64,000 bases of DNA from Candidatus Defluviibacterium haderslevense (GCA_016712225.1 JADJRL010000003.1:1687501-1751500), one strand, 5' to 3'; numbered from the stretch's first letter, positions 36,872-46,153 are shown. Numbers and translations: made by a program. Notes: generated by a model not told the origin, from the letters alone.

Positions 36872-39175
36872 TTATTCTATTTTTATTTCACCTATAAACA
36901 ACCACGATCCGTGTCCAGCACCAGGTAAATGCTCTTCTATTTCACCATGATTTTTCACCAGTATTTTTAAATATTGAGGAATTATTTTTTTATCCAATAG
37001 GATTTTGGGTTCTATATATTTAAGATTAGTGGATTCGATATTTTGTTGTTTAATTATTTCAAAATTCTTACCATCAGAAGAAGTACTTATAACCACTTCA
37101 GTTGGTAAATGGATCCAAGATCCAGGGGCATTAAAAAATTGAAAATTTATTGTGCTGATTGCATGAGTATCTTTATAATCGATAATTGCTTCAAAATTTT
37201 TTCCTTCCATTCCAATCCATTCCTGACCTCCATATTTATTTTGTGGAGCTTGAATACCATTCAATAATGATGATGAACCTCCTTGAAAATATTTTTCAGC
37301 AGGGCTATTGATCAAAGTGATATTTTTTCCTGCTCCTAAATGTGAGACGAAATCTATTGTGATTGGTCTACTAAGTGTTTTATCTTTAAGTTGATACCAA
37401 GCTTTACAGTTAAGTGTTTTATCGAGAATAAAAGTATCTGCTGTAGTATATTCTTGTTTAGCATCTCCATCTTTAATAGTTTCTAATAAAATACTGCCGT
37501 CCAGTGCAGGTTTATTAATGATAAGTTCAACATGATTATTATTATTTTTTGTTTTATAATTTAAATCCAAATAACTTAATGAAAACGAAATATTATTTTC
37601 TTTAAACCATTTGGAATGTTGATGTAATCGTTTAATAAAATCAGAATATGATTTGTTTTTTTCTTGAGTCCAGTTTACTTCAGCCAATGCAAGTGCTCTT
37701 GGGTATGCCATATAAAATACTTTATTTTCATCAGACATGTATTCAGTCCAAACATTGCCTTGAGCTCCTAGAATATATGAACTTTGTTGTTTGGTGAGTA
37801 CTGGAGGTATTGGGTTATAAGAATAAACGCGTTCTAAAGGCAAATAACTTCCTATTGCAAGGGGTTCTTTAGCATAAGTAGATTGATAATGATCAAAATA
37901 ACAATGCGAGCCCGGAGTCATAATTACCTGATGTTTGGCTTTTGCAGCGAGAATTCCACCTTCTTCTCCTCTCCAGGACATGATGATAGCATTGGTTGGA
38001 ATACCGCCTTCAAGAATTTCATCCCAGCCAATTAATTTTTTACCTTTGGATGTTAAAAAAATACCTATTTGAGAAATAAAATAACTCTGTAATTCTTCTT
38101 CTGTTTTAATATTTCTTCGTCGTTTTATAGCCTGACAATTAGGACAAGATTTCCATCTTTCCTTAGGACATTCATCGCCACCAATATGAATATATTCTCC
38201 AGGAAACAAATCGCAAACTTCTTTAAGAATTTCTTTCAAAAACCAAATGGTTGTGTCTTTAGTACAGAATACATCATCAAAAACGCCCCATGTATTGGCT
38301 ACCTCATAAGGACCTCCAGTACAACCAAAAATCGGATATGCAGCAAGTGCAGCTGAAGAATGTCCAGGCATTTCTATTTCAGGAATAATTTCGATATAAC
38401 GGTCTGCAGCATAAATAATCACTTCTCTAATTTCATCTTGTGTGTAATATCCTCCATATTCAGTTGAATCATATTTTATTGGGCTGTCACTATGATGCCC
38501 GATTAATGTAGATTTACGATAGCCACCAGTTTGTGTTAATTCAGGAAATTGTTTGATTTCAATACGCCAACCTTGATCATCAGTAAGATGCCAATGGAAA
38601 TAATTATATTTATATTTAGCCATCATATCAATATAATTTTTTATAAAAGATACTGGAAAAAAATGACGACTTACATCTAAATGTAACCCTCTATATTTAA
38701 ATCTTGAATCATCTTCAATATTAATATACGGTATAGAAAGATTTGTTATGTTATTTTGCCCTTCAGATTTTTCGATAATTTGTATCAAACTTTGTAATGC
38801 ATAAAATAAACCTCTTTCTTGAGAGGCAGTTATTTTAATACCATTTTTAGAAGAATTAAGTGTATAATAATCAGATGAATTTTCTCCACTTAGCAATTGA
38901 AGAATAATTGATTTTTTGGATGAAGTATGAGGACTTTTAGTTTCAATTATTTTTATATCCGACTGGTTCAAAGCGCGAATATAAAATTCAGCTATTTTTT
39001 TTACACCTTTATTTTTTTCTGGAATAATGATTTGTTTAACATCATTGAGATTCAATCGACCACCAGCGCTTTTAACAGAAACTGGATTTGGAATGATTTG
39101 GTGATTCATTTTGTTTTGACTGTAGAGTATGAAGCCATTACAAATTAAACAAAATACAAATAAATTTTTCATCAT
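36872..39175 (-). CDS. Beta-N-acetylhexosaminidase (GH20), secreted
   Basis: Removes terminal N-acetylhexosamines from chitin fragments, peptidoglycan or glycoproteins by substrate-assisted catalysis. The 767 residues start with a signal peptide (1-20), followed by the GH20b-type N-terminal domain (LNDVKQIIIPE to about 150). The TIM barrel begins at about 155 (RFKYRGLHLDVSRHFFPV) and the catalytic pair is Asp334-Glu335 in IHIGGDECPKERW. After about 530 there is a beta domain, and the end (about 640-767) resembles an F5/8-type carbohydrate-binding sandwich with a PTEVVISTSSDGKNFEII segment. No T9SS domain is seen; probably periplasmic or outer-membrane associated. Confidence 0.94.
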   Translation of the reverse strand: MMKNLFVFCLICNGFILYSQNKMNHQIIPNPVSVKSAGGRLNLNDVKQIIIPEKNKGVKKIAEFYIRALNQSDIKIIETKSPHTSSKKSIILQLLSGENSSDYYTLNSSKNGIKITASQERGLFYALQSLIQIIEKSEGQNNITNLSIPYINIEDDSRFKYRGLHLDVSRHFFPVSFIKNYIDMMAKYKYNYFHWHLTDDQGWRIEIKQFPELTQTGGYRKSTLIGHHSDSPIKYDSTEYGGYYTQDEIREVIIYAADRYIEIIPEIEMPGHSSAALAAYPIFGCTGGPYEVANTWGVFDDVFCTKDTTIWFLKEILKEVCDLFPGEYIHIGGDECPKERWKSCPNCQAIKRRRNIKTEEELQSYFISQIGIFLTSKGKKLIGWDEILEGGIPTNAIIMSWRGEEGGILAAKAKHQVIMTPGSHCYFDHYQSTYAKEPLAIGSYLPLERVYSYNPIPPVLTKQQSSYILGAQGNVWTEYMSDENKVFYMAYPRALALAEVNWTQEKNKSYSDFIKRLHQHSKWFKENNISFSLSYLDLNYKTKNNNNHVELIINKPALDGSILLETIKDGDAKQEYTTADTFILDKTLNCKAWYQLKDKTLSRPITIDFVSHLGAGKNITLINSPAEKYFQGGSSSLLNGIQAPQNKYGGQEWIGMEGKNFEAIIDYKDTHAISTINFQFFNAPGSWIHLPTEVVISTSSDGKNFEIIKQQNIESTNLKYIEPKILLDKKIIPQYLKILVKNHGEIEEHLPGAGHGSWLFIGEIKIE

Positions 39176-39291
39176 ATATTAAGTAGTATAATATGGGTTA
39201 AGGTACAGCGATTTAAGTGAAGTAAAACGAAAATTGATGAAAATTGTTTTAAGGTTCGGAACTTATAAAAAATGGAATTTAGAAATTTGAT

Positions 39292-39299
39292 TAACTTTG
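39292..39299 (+). promoter_or_regulatory. Bacteroidota -7 box
   Basis: TAACTTTG matches TAnnTTTG, 22 bases before the ATG of the 201-residue membrane protein, in the same position and sequence as at atpB. It probably drives the panCD-containing gene run. Confidence 0.5.
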
Positions 39300-39321
39300 A
39301 CCGCACATTAATCGATACATT

Positions 39322-39927
39322 ATGTTTGTTATTAATATATATTTAAAGTTTGCGATTATCGCAGTATTGTTAATAGGGGGCACTCTTTTGGCATTTACCG
39401 TTGGTTTTTGGTATGCATTTCCATTATTATTAGTTGGATTGATTTTTTTAGCGAGTTATATATTTCTTGGGACCATTCAATCGGCTGCACAATTTATGCA
39501 ATCCCAGGATTTTGATGCTTGTGAAAAACGCTTAAATTTAACCTTCAAACCTAATTGGCTATATGTTACGAATAGAGCTTATTATTTTTTAATCAAGGGA
39601 TCGATCGACGTACAAAGAGGGAAACATAATGAAGCGGAAGAATGGTTTAATAAAGCTCAAGCTTTAAAATTACCGACCGACAACGAAAAGGCGATGATTT
39701 TTATTCAAATGATTAATATCCATGTTTCAAAAAATCGGTGGACTCAAGCTAATAATGCTTACCGGGAATTAAAAAAATTGAAACTTACCGGTGATATGTT
39801 TAAAGATCAAATAAAAATGATAGATGATGTGCTTAAGCAACAGGGAAAAATGAAAACCATGGGCCAAATGGATCAACGAATGATGTTTCGACCTGGAGGC
39901 AAGCGAAGAACACCTAGAATGAGATAA
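39322..39927 (+). CDS. Small membrane protein with TPR-like tail
   Basis: I do not recognise a named family. The 201 residues have two closely spaced membrane segments at about 8-29 and 30-52. A soluble helical part follows with TPR-like pairs (YYFLIKGSIDVQRGKHNEAEEWFNKA, shown here as two helices at about 90-116, and NRWTQANNAYRELKKL). The tail is strongly basic and Met-rich (FRPGGKRRTPRMR). It is the first gene of a plus-strand run with panC (25-base gap). A scaffolding role at the inner membrane is possible. Confidence 0.75.
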   Translation: MFVINIYLKFAIIAVLLIGGTLLAFTVGFWYAFPLLLVGLIFLASYIFLGTIQSAAQFMQSQDFDACEKRLNLTFKPNWLYVTNRAYYFLIKGSIDVQRGKHNEAEEWFNKAQALKLPTDNEKAMIFIQMINIHVSKNRWTQANNAYRELKKLKLTGDMFKDQIKMIDDVLKQQGKMKTMGQMDQRMMFRPGGKRRTPRMR

Positions 39928-39952
39928 TTTATTTGAAGATTTAAGCTCTCAA

Positions 39953-40816
39953 ATGAAATCTTATAAAACGATCCTAGGACTCCAAAAGTCAATAGATAAA
40001 GCAAAAAAATCAGGACATAAAATAGCTTTTATTCCGACTATGGGAGCATTGCATTCTGGGCATCTGAGTTTAGTTAAGGTTGCTCAAAATTATGCGGATA
40101 CCGTAATTGTAAGCATTTTTGTTAATCCCAGTCAGTTTAACGATTTGGAAGATTTAAAAAAGTATCCAAAAACACTGAGTGCCGATAAGCAAATGTTACA
40201 AAGTATAGGATGTGATTTACTATTTGTTCCGGAAGTAAATGAAATTTATCCTAAACAATGGCAATCTGAATTAAATATTGATCTGGAAGATAAGGACAAA
40301 GTTATGGAGGGAGAGTTTAGACCCGGCCATTTCAAAGGGATGTTAGAAGTAGTCAAACGATTATTAGATATAACACAACCTAACTTCTTAATAATGGGTC
40401 AGAAGGACTTCCAACAATTTAGTTTAGTGGCTCATATGATCAATGTACTTAAGTTGCCCTTGAAATTAATAATTGGTCCTACCCTTAGAGAAATTGATGG
40501 CTTAGCAATGAGTTCAAGGAATGTAAGACTTACACCAGAAATGAGACATATAGCGCCAGCTATATACAAGACATTGAATAAGGCCAAAACCATGGTAGGA
40601 TTGGAATCCATAGATCATATTGTTACAACATGTAAGGTTGAATTAGATAAGTTAGGCTTACAAACCGAGTATTTGGAAATAGTAGATGGAAATACATTAA
40701 AACCAATTGAAAACCCTGCAAACCACGATTATATAGTCGCGTGTGTAGCAACTTGGGCCGGAAAAGTACGCCTAATTGATAATTTAATACTAAAAGGCGA
40801 GTTACAAATGAACTAA
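39953..40816 (+). CDS. panC: Pantothenate synthetase
   Basis: Joins pantoate and beta-alanine using ATP to make pantothenate (vitamin B5, coenzyme A precursor). The 287 residues carry the HIGH-like motif in PTMGALHSGHLSLV, the VSIFVNPSQFN pantoate-site segment, the GQKDFQQFSLV segment, and the KMSKS-like MSSRNVRL. Length is standard. The partner enzyme PanD, which supplies beta-alanine, is encoded 55 bases downstream. Confidence 0.97.
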   Translation: MKSYKTILGLQKSIDKAKKSGHKIAFIPTMGALHSGHLSLVKVAQNYADTVIVSIFVNPSQFNDLEDLKKYPKTLSADKQMLQSIGCDLLFVPEVNEIYPKQWQSELNIDLEDKDKVMEGEFRPGHFKGMLEVVKRLLDITQPNFLIMGQKDFQQFSLVAHMINVLKLPLKLIIGPTLREIDGLAMSSRNVRLTPEMRHIAPAIYKTLNKAKTMVGLESIDHIVTTCKVELDKLGLQTEYLEIVDGNTLKPIENPANHDYIVACVATWAGKVRLIDNLILKGELQMN

Positions 40817-40858
40817 ATATACTGAAAAGTCCTTTATCCTGTAATCGATTTAAAGTCT

Positions 40859-40866
40859 TAATTTTG
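40859..40866 (+). promoter_or_regulatory. -7 box immediately before panD
   Basis: TAATTTTG fits TAnnTTTG only five bases before the panD ATG (40872). If active, the transcript would start at or next to the ATG and be leaderless. It may equally be chance in AT-rich spacer. Confidence 0.3.
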
Positions 40867-40871
40867 CAAAT

Positions 40872-41225
40872 ATGTTACTTCAATTTTTTAAATCAAAAAT
40901 CCATCGGGCCACTGTTACTCAAGCCAATCTCCATTATGTAGGAAGTATAACCATTGATGAAGTTCTAATGGAAGCTGCTAATCTTTATGAAGGAGAAAAA
41001 GTTCAGATTGTAAATAATAATAACGGTGAACGATTCGAAACTTACGTTATTAAAGGAGAGAAAAACTCAGGTATGGTTTGTCTGAATGGTGCGGCTGCCC
41101 GAAAAGCAGAAATTGGAGATATTATTATAGTCATATCTTATGCCTTAATGACACCAGAAGAAGCTAAATCATTTCATCCTATTTCCATCTTTGTGGATGA
41201 AAAGAATCAGATCAAAGAACTATAG
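40872..41225 (+). CDS. panD: Aspartate 1-decarboxylase (pyruvoyl enzyme)
   Basis: Decarboxylates L-aspartate to beta-alanine for pantothenate synthesis. The 117-residue proenzyme cleaves itself between Gly24 and Ser25 (HYVGSITID), and the new N-terminal serine becomes the pyruvoyl cofactor. Further family motifs are KVQIVNNNNGERFETYVI, NGAAARKAEIGDIIII (conserved turn) and YALMTPEEA near the end. It pairs with panC upstream. Confidence 0.97.
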   Translation: MLLQFFKSKIHRATVTQANLHYVGSITIDEVLMEAANLYEGEKVQIVNNNNGERFETYVIKGEKNSGMVCLNGAAARKAEIGDIIIVISYALMTPEEAKSFHPISIFVDEKNQIKEL

Positions 41226-42270
41226 TGTGCCAGGTCTTTTAAAGTCAATTATTAAGTTTATTGTTTTCCTGCTTTTAGGCGTAGGCCTTTTGTATTGGGT
41301 ATTTAGATCACAAGATATTTCATACCAAGCCTATTGCTCCACCCATCAAATAGCCCCTGAGGATTGTATATTATGGAAAAAAATGCTTAAAGATTTTTTA
41401 AGTGTAAAATGGATTTACATCGTTTTTATATTTATAGCTTTTTTTCTAAGTAACTATTTTAGATCATTGAGGTGGTATCTATTGTTAGATCCATTGGGAT
41501 ACAAACCACATTGGATTAATAGCTTAGGAGCGGTGCTCGTGTCTTATTTAGTTAATTTAGGAATACCGCGAAGTGGCGAATTTGTACGTGCAGCCGTTTT
41601 GTCTAAGTATGAAAAAATTCCATTAGACAAGGCATTCGGGACTGTAGTGCTCGATCGATTGGTAGATATGATTTCGATGTTTATAATTATTTGTTTTACC
41701 ATTTTATTACAATTGCCAACGTTTAGTAAATTTTATAATGATCAATTAGCCCAATTGCCTCTTGTTCAAAAACTGATTATTCCAGGATTATTAATTCTTA
41801 TAATATTGATCTTGTGGTTTACTCGCAATACATGGAGAAAATATCCCATTGTAAGAACTGTAAAATCAAAAATTCAAGGATTTTACGAGGGACTTATGGT
41901 CATAAAGAAAATAAAACAACCTCGGGCATTCTTTTTCTACACCATTAGTATTTGGTTTTGGTTCTATGTCATGTTAGTTTGCGCACTTAAATCATTCGAA
42001 CCCACATCCCATATTTCTTTAGCTTCTAGTTTGGTAATTTATGTTTTTGGCTCTTTAGGCATGATTGTTCCCACACCTGGTGGTATGGGAAGTTACCATT
42101 ATCTTGTTATTCTTGCTCTGGCTTATTATAATATTCCACCTGGTGATGCATTTTCATTTGCAAATATTTCATTTTTCACAGCACAATTTGCTAACAATAT
42201 AATTTTGGGTATTATCGGCTTGATTTCCATGTATTTTTTTAACAAAAACTATCAGCCTAAACACATATGA
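41197..42270 (+). CDS. Flippase-like integral membrane protein (LPG synthase TM-type)
   Basis: About 357 residues with roughly eight membrane segments, of the family related to the membrane part of lysylphosphatidylglycerol synthase (YbhN/AglD2 group, formerly UPF0104), thought to move lipids or lipid-linked sugars. Typical motifs: NYFRSLRWYLLL, IPRSGEFVRAAVLSKYE, TVVLDRLVDMIS and GMIVPTPGGMGSYHYLV. The ATG at 41197 overlaps the end of panD by 29 bases; a GTG at 41227, one base past the panD stop, is an alternative start. The 3' end overlaps the Nif3 gene by four bases (ATGA). Confidence 0.85.
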   Translation: MKRIRSKNYSVPGLLKSIIKFIVFLLLGVGLLYWVFRSQDISYQAYCSTHQIAPEDCILWKKMLKDFLSVKWIYIVFIFIAFFLSNYFRSLRWYLLLDPLGYKPHWINSLGAVLVSYLVNLGIPRSGEFVRAAVLSKYEKIPLDKAFGTVVLDRLVDMISMFIIICFTILLQLPTFSKFYNDQLAQLPLVQKLIIPGLLILIILILWFTRNTWRKYPIVRTVKSKIQGFYEGLMVIKKIKQPRAFFFYTISIWFWFYVMLVCALKSFEPTSHISLASSLVIYVFGSLGMIVPTPGGMGSYHYLVILALAYYNIPPGDAFSFANISFFTAQFANNIILGIIGLISMYFFNKNYQPKHI

Positions 42271-43058
42271 ATATCATCCAAGACTTAGCTGATTATTTGG
42301 AGCAAATTGCACCCCTTGACTTACAGGAATCCTATGATAATTCAGGATTGATTATTGGTAATACCAATTGGATAATAAAAAACGTATTAGTGGCTTTGGA
42401 TGTTACAGAAGCTGTAATTGATGAAGCCATAGAATTGGGTTGTAACGTTATAGTTAGCCATCATCCATTAATTTTTAAGGGTTTGAAACGAATTAGTGAT
42501 CAGAATCATTTAGACCGGGGACTTATTAAAGCTATTAAAAACGATATTGCTATTTATGCTATTCATACCAATTTAGATAATGTTCTGGTTCACGGAGTTA
42601 ATGAAAAAATAGCCTCCAGATTAGGTTTGTCTGATATTCAGATACTGAAGCCTAAATCAAATACAAACCTTAATTTGGGTTCTGGATTAGTAGGTTATTT
42701 ACCAAACAAGCTAAATGTGAATGAATTTCTTGCACTCGTAAAATATTCATTGAATACAAATATCATTAAATATACCAAATCCTTCAATGGTGAAATAAAC
42801 AAAGTAGCACTATGTGGAGGATCAGGTTCTTTTTTATTGCCAGAAGCTATGCTTCAAAACGCTGATGCATTTATAAGTGCAGATTTTAAGTACCATGACT
42901 TTTTTGAAGCAAATGACCAAACTATTATACTAGACATTGGTCATTTTGAAAGTGAACAACACACAATTGGACTAATTTTTGACTTGATTTCAAAAAAATT
43001 CACTAATTTTGCGTCCCATTGTACAAAAATTATTACAAACCCCGTACAATACTTTTAA
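42267..43058 (+). CDS. Nif3-like dinuclear metal centre protein
   Basis: Member of the Nif3/YbgI/GTP cyclohydrolase I type 2-like family, with two metal ions bound by conserved His, Asp and Glu residues; the cellular role is still debated. The 263 residues contain QESYDNSGLIIG, VIVSHHPLIFKGLKRI (two metal histidines), AIYAIHTNLDN, CGGSGSF and the C-terminal DIGHFESEQH ligands. It is the short form without the central PII-like insertion seen in many Bacteroidota homologues. It starts inside the previous stop codon (ATGA) and is two bases before the zinc-ribbon gene, a pairing seen widely. Confidence 0.9.
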   Translation: MNIIQDLADYLEQIAPLDLQESYDNSGLIIGNTNWIIKNVLVALDVTEAVIDEAIELGCNVIVSHHPLIFKGLKRISDQNHLDRGLIKAIKNDIAIYAIHTNLDNVLVHGVNEKIASRLGLSDIQILKPKSNTNLNLGSGLVGYLPNKLNVNEFLALVKYSLNTNIIKYTKSFNGEINKVALCGGSGSFLLPEAMLQNADAFISADFKYHDFFEANDQTIILDIGHFESEQHTIGLIFDLISKKFTNFASHCTKIITNPVQYF

Positions 43059-43060
43059 TT

Positions 43061-43819
43061 ATGGCAAAGACTACGACCGTTTCAGATATTCCAATTGGAG
43101 TGCGACTTAAACAACTTTACGAGTTACAAATGATTGATTCTGAGATAGATCAGATCAAAGTTGTAAAGGGGGAACTACCCATGATTGTTAGCGATTTAGA
43201 GGATGAAATTATGGGTTTAAATACTCGTGTTTCAAAACTACAAGACACCATCACGGAGATGGAAAAGGAATCAAGTGTCCATAAAATCAACATCAAGCAA
43301 TCTGAAGATGCTATTAAGAAGTATGAAAAACAACTTGATGGTGTTAAAAACAATAGGGAGTATGATGCCTTAAATAAAGAAATTAATCTTCAACGCCTTG
43401 AAATTCAGCTTTCTGAAAAGAAAATGCGAGAATTTGTAGATCAAGTAAAAGCTAAAAAAGTCACTTTAGATTCTGTTAAAGAACGTCAGGTTGCAAAACA
43501 AGCAGAATTGGAAGAGAAAAAACTAGAATTGGCTAAAATTATTGAAAAAACTGATAAGGATGAGTCAACATTGACAATTAAGTCCGATAAATGTCGTAAA
43601 AAAATTGAGACTAGGCTATTACACGCTTATGATACCATACGCAAAAGGTATCGCAATGGTTTAGCAATTGTCATGGTTAAACGTTCTGCCTGCGGTGGTT
43701 GCTTTAATCAAATCCCCCCTCAAGTGCAACTAGAAATTGCAATGCATAAGAAAATAATAGCTTGTGAACATTGTGGTCGCGTTTTAGTAGATGATCTCAT
43801 TCAGGAAGTAGAGGCATAA
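43061..43819 (+). CDS. Coiled-coil C4 zinc-ribbon protein
   Basis: A 253-residue protein starting at ATG 43061 (an upstream TTG frame overlapping the Nif3 gene is less likely). Almost the entire chain from about 20 to 195 is a charged helical hairpin or coiled coil (for example YEKQLDGVKNNREYDALNKE, a conserved phrase of this family). The C-terminus holds a zinc ribbon with CGGC and CEHC pairs. Homologues such as Helicobacter HP0958 bind RNA or assist flagellar gene expression, and the gene is commonly next to Nif3-like genes. No flagellar genes are in this window, so the role here is unknown. A terminator follows at 43860. Confidence 0.88.
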   Translation: MAKTTTVSDIPIGVRLKQLYELQMIDSEIDQIKVVKGELPMIVSDLEDEIMGLNTRVSKLQDTITEMEKESSVHKINIKQSEDAIKKYEKQLDGVKNNREYDALNKEINLQRLEIQLSEKKMREFVDQVKAKKVTLDSVKERQVAKQAELEEKKLELAKIIEKTDKDESTLTIKSDKCRKKIETRLLHAYDTIRKRYRNGLAIVMVKRSACGGCFNQIPPQVQLEIAMHKKIIACEHCGRVLVDDLIQEVEA

Positions 43820-43859
43820 GAATTTTTTCAGATTTCTCTCACTTATTAGATCCTTTGAC

Positions 43860-43892
43860 TTTAGAATTAGCTAGCATTCTAAATAGGTTTTT
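43860..43892 (+). terminator. Intrinsic terminator of the panCD/Nif3 run
   Basis: TTTAGAAT (43860-43867) pairs perfectly with ATTCTAAA (43876-43883) around TAGCTAGC, with TTTTT at 43888-43892. It is placed between convergent genes and points on the plus strand. Confidence 0.65.
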
Positions 43893-43998
43893 GTACTACT
43901 CATTTGAATCATCCAATGAATAGTGGTATAGAAATTTATACCGCCTGAATTCTAATTTTTAATACAACTTTGTAAAATCTTTGGATATTCGATCCAAT

Positions 43999-45327
43999 TC
44001 ATGAATTATTTTGCAAGTTATTGTCTGGAATAATGAAATTCAAGCATCTCGTTTTTGAAATTATCATGTATATTATGCTACTTGCATAAATAATATAAAA
44101 GGGTTCAATAGTTATTGTTCTAAATCGATTCTGAACATACCATACCACACTAAAAAGTATCATGGTTAAAAAAAGCGCCACCATGAAGAAATGTTTTTTA
44201 TAATCTTTTTTTATAGCTAACCACATTCCCCAATATCCAAATATATATATTGGAATGGATATGATAAAGCTTATGAACCAATTCCAAAAAGTATATAATT
44301 TAGGATTAACGCCAGGAATTAGAAAATAGAAAAAATCGAAACATTTTAATTTTAAGGTTAACCATGGATGAGTAATGATCCAATTTAAACCCGATTTTAA
44401 AAAAGCAAATTGTTTAGTGTGTTGTGGCAGTTGAAACATGCTGTCAATGTTTGCTTGTTCACTGCCATAATAATACGGCGTATTATCTACACCGTTTTTA
44501 TAATGTTGAAGTATCGTATCTTGAGGTAGTGGTTCTACTATATTTCTATATCCTGGCCACGAATTTCCAAAATAAAATTGATACCCATATCCATTCGATG
44601 ATAGGATATAGGTCTGATTATATTTTAAATGATAAAGCCCATAAGGCAGAGTAGATAGGATACAGATTAAAGTAAATCCTAGAATTGAAAATAAACTTTT
44701 TTTCTTAGAATTGATATTCAAAAATAGAATAACAGGAATAAATAAACTAAATATAAGTATATGCGATTTAGTTAAAAAAGACAAAGCAAACAAAACGGCA
44801 CTGTAAATCAATGATGTTAATTTTTCATTGGAGCAGTATTGTATTAAATGATAGATACTAAAAATTAATAAGGATTGAAATAAAGTTTCCTGACTAAAAG
44901 TATGCACCCAATATAAAGTCATAGGAAAAAGCCCATAGATTATTGTCGCAATCATTGCAATTTCCTGTTTTTCAAAAAGCAATCTTGTTATTTTATATAT
45001 ATAAATACCGCTTAGACTTGAAAGTATCAGTTGGCTTATAATTAATACAACATTCCAATACGAACCAAACAATAATTTGTGTCCGGCAATAAAAAGCGAC
45101 ATCAACGGCGAAGCAATAAAACGCCCCCAATCAAAATTAAAATCACCCAATAATGCTTGATCAGCGAAATGAACCAGACCAACACTATCCATCAACAAAG
45201 CATAATTATTAAAAAAACCTTGAATGAAAACATAGATCAGTCGAACAAACATGAAATAGATAAAAATATATAAGTAAACCTTAATGGTTGGTGTTGATTG
45301 TGATTTTAAAATAAGGTTCTTATTCAT
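43999..45327 (-). CDS. GT39-like integral membrane glycosyltransferase
   Basis: Polytopic protein (442 residues, about ten membrane segments) of the GT-C type (ArnT/PMT/GT39-like), which uses polyprenyl-phosphate sugars as donors on the periplasmic side. After the first helix an acidic site appears in the first loop (LLMDSVGLVHFADQALLGD), where GT-C enzymes place their catalytic Asp. The segment MTLYWVHTFSQETLFQSLLI corresponds to the usual helix pair further on. The acceptor is unknown. It stands alone, between a convergent terminator and the receiver-domain gene. Confidence 0.8.
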   Translation of the reverse strand: MNKNLILKSQSTPTIKVYLYIFIYFMFVRLIYVFIQGFFNNYALLMDSVGLVHFADQALLGDFNFDWGRFIASPLMSLFIAGHKLLFGSYWNVVLIISQLILSSLSGIYIYKITRLLFEKQEIAMIATIIYGLFPMTLYWVHTFSQETLFQSLLIFSIYHLIQYCSNEKLTSLIYSAVLFALSFLTKSHILIFSLFIPVILFLNINSKKKSLFSILGFTLICILSTLPYGLYHLKYNQTYILSSNGYGYQFYFGNSWPGYRNIVEPLPQDTILQHYKNGVDNTPYYYGSEQANIDSMFQLPQHTKQFAFLKSGLNWIITHPWLTLKLKCFDFFYFLIPGVNPKLYTFWNWFISFIISIPIYIFGYWGMWLAIKKDYKKHFFMVALFLTMILFSVVWYVQNRFRTITIEPFYIIYASSIIYMIISKTRCLNFIIPDNNLQNNS

Positions 45328-45494
45328 GAAATATATAAATCATGTATATTTTAAACTATAGCTAGTTTCATTAAAAGATTATTAATAATGATTCCTTGGT
45401 ATGACGAGCTAATTTTATTGAGCAGGTAATAAGTATTGAAATGGATTAGTCATGAGATGTTTACTTAATAAAAAAACAGTAAACTATCTGTTGT

Positions 45495-45899
45495 CTATTC
45501 CATTGAATTTATCATTCCAATAATTTGATCAAAAGCATCTTCTCCTTTCATGACATATTGATCCGCGCCATTGATAATGGTTTTTAAAGCAATCCCGTAA
45601 TGTTCCTGACTGGATAGCATGATGACATGGGTTGCAGGCTTTAACTTTTTTATGATTTGTAATATGTCCATTCCATTTGCTGCATCTTTATGTACTGAAT
45701 TCAAAAAATAAGCTAGAATGATTACATCAGGTGATTCTTCTAAATGCGTAATACATTCTTCTCCTGTATAAAATATTTGAACATCAGAAGAAACCTCTTT
45801 TAGTAATCTATTCTTTAATGAATCCGTAAGATCCAGATCATCATCAACAATAAAGATTTTTTTAGCTTGGTCCATTTGTTTTTTTCGTAAAGTTAACAT
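45495..45899 (-). CDS. Stand-alone receiver-domain protein with the phosphoacceptor Asp replaced by Ala
   Basis: A 134-residue CheY-like protein with no output domain; an ATG eight codons in (MDQAKKIFIVDDD) is an alternative start. The acidic triad is at residues 19-21 (VDDD), the Ser96/Ser97 switch in VIMLSSQEH and the conserved Lys118 in YVMKGED. At the beta-3 end, where the phosphorylated aspartate belongs, the sequence reads PDVIILAYFLN: Ala63, codon GCT at 45713-45711. A single base change from GAT would explain it. It therefore should not accept a phosphate at this site. It lies alone downstream of the 3462-aa gene on the same strand, beyond a terminator. Confidence 0.88.
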   Translation of the reverse strand: MLTLRKKQMDQAKKIFIVDDDLDLTDSLKNRLLKEVSSDVQIFYTGEECITHLEESPDVIILAYFLNSVHKDAANGMDILQIIKKLKPATHVIMLSSQEHYGIALKTIINGADQYVMKGEDAFDQIIGMINSME

Positions 45900-46118
45900 T
45901 AAAATTTATTTGTGTCAAAATTTAATGCTACATCATTTGGAAAAATTGAACTATTCAATATCTGGATATTTTTTGTGCACCCATAATTTGTTTTGTAAAA
46001 TGGGCTCATGCAATTTGGATTTTGAAGTATCGATAATATTCGATGAATTGATTCTAAAGATAACAAAAATCTTCTGTTATGATGACAATCAACCTGTAGT
46101 TAATATTATCGATATCGC

Positions 46119-46153
46119 AAAAAAAAGGTTCGTCCCATTACTGAGACGAACTT
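46119..46153 (-). terminator. Intrinsic terminator of the 3462-aa gene
   Basis: On the minus strand, AAGTTCGTC (46153-46145) pairs with GACGAACCT (46134-46126), nine pairs including one G-U, with a ten-base loop. Eight T follow (46126-46119). It begins 21 bases past the stop codon. A strong rho-independent terminator. Confidence 0.9.

Noticed and set aside
43925..43942. GGTATA/TATACC hairpin considered as terminator of the GT39-like gene
   Set aside because: Only six to eight pairs and no T-run on the minus strand.
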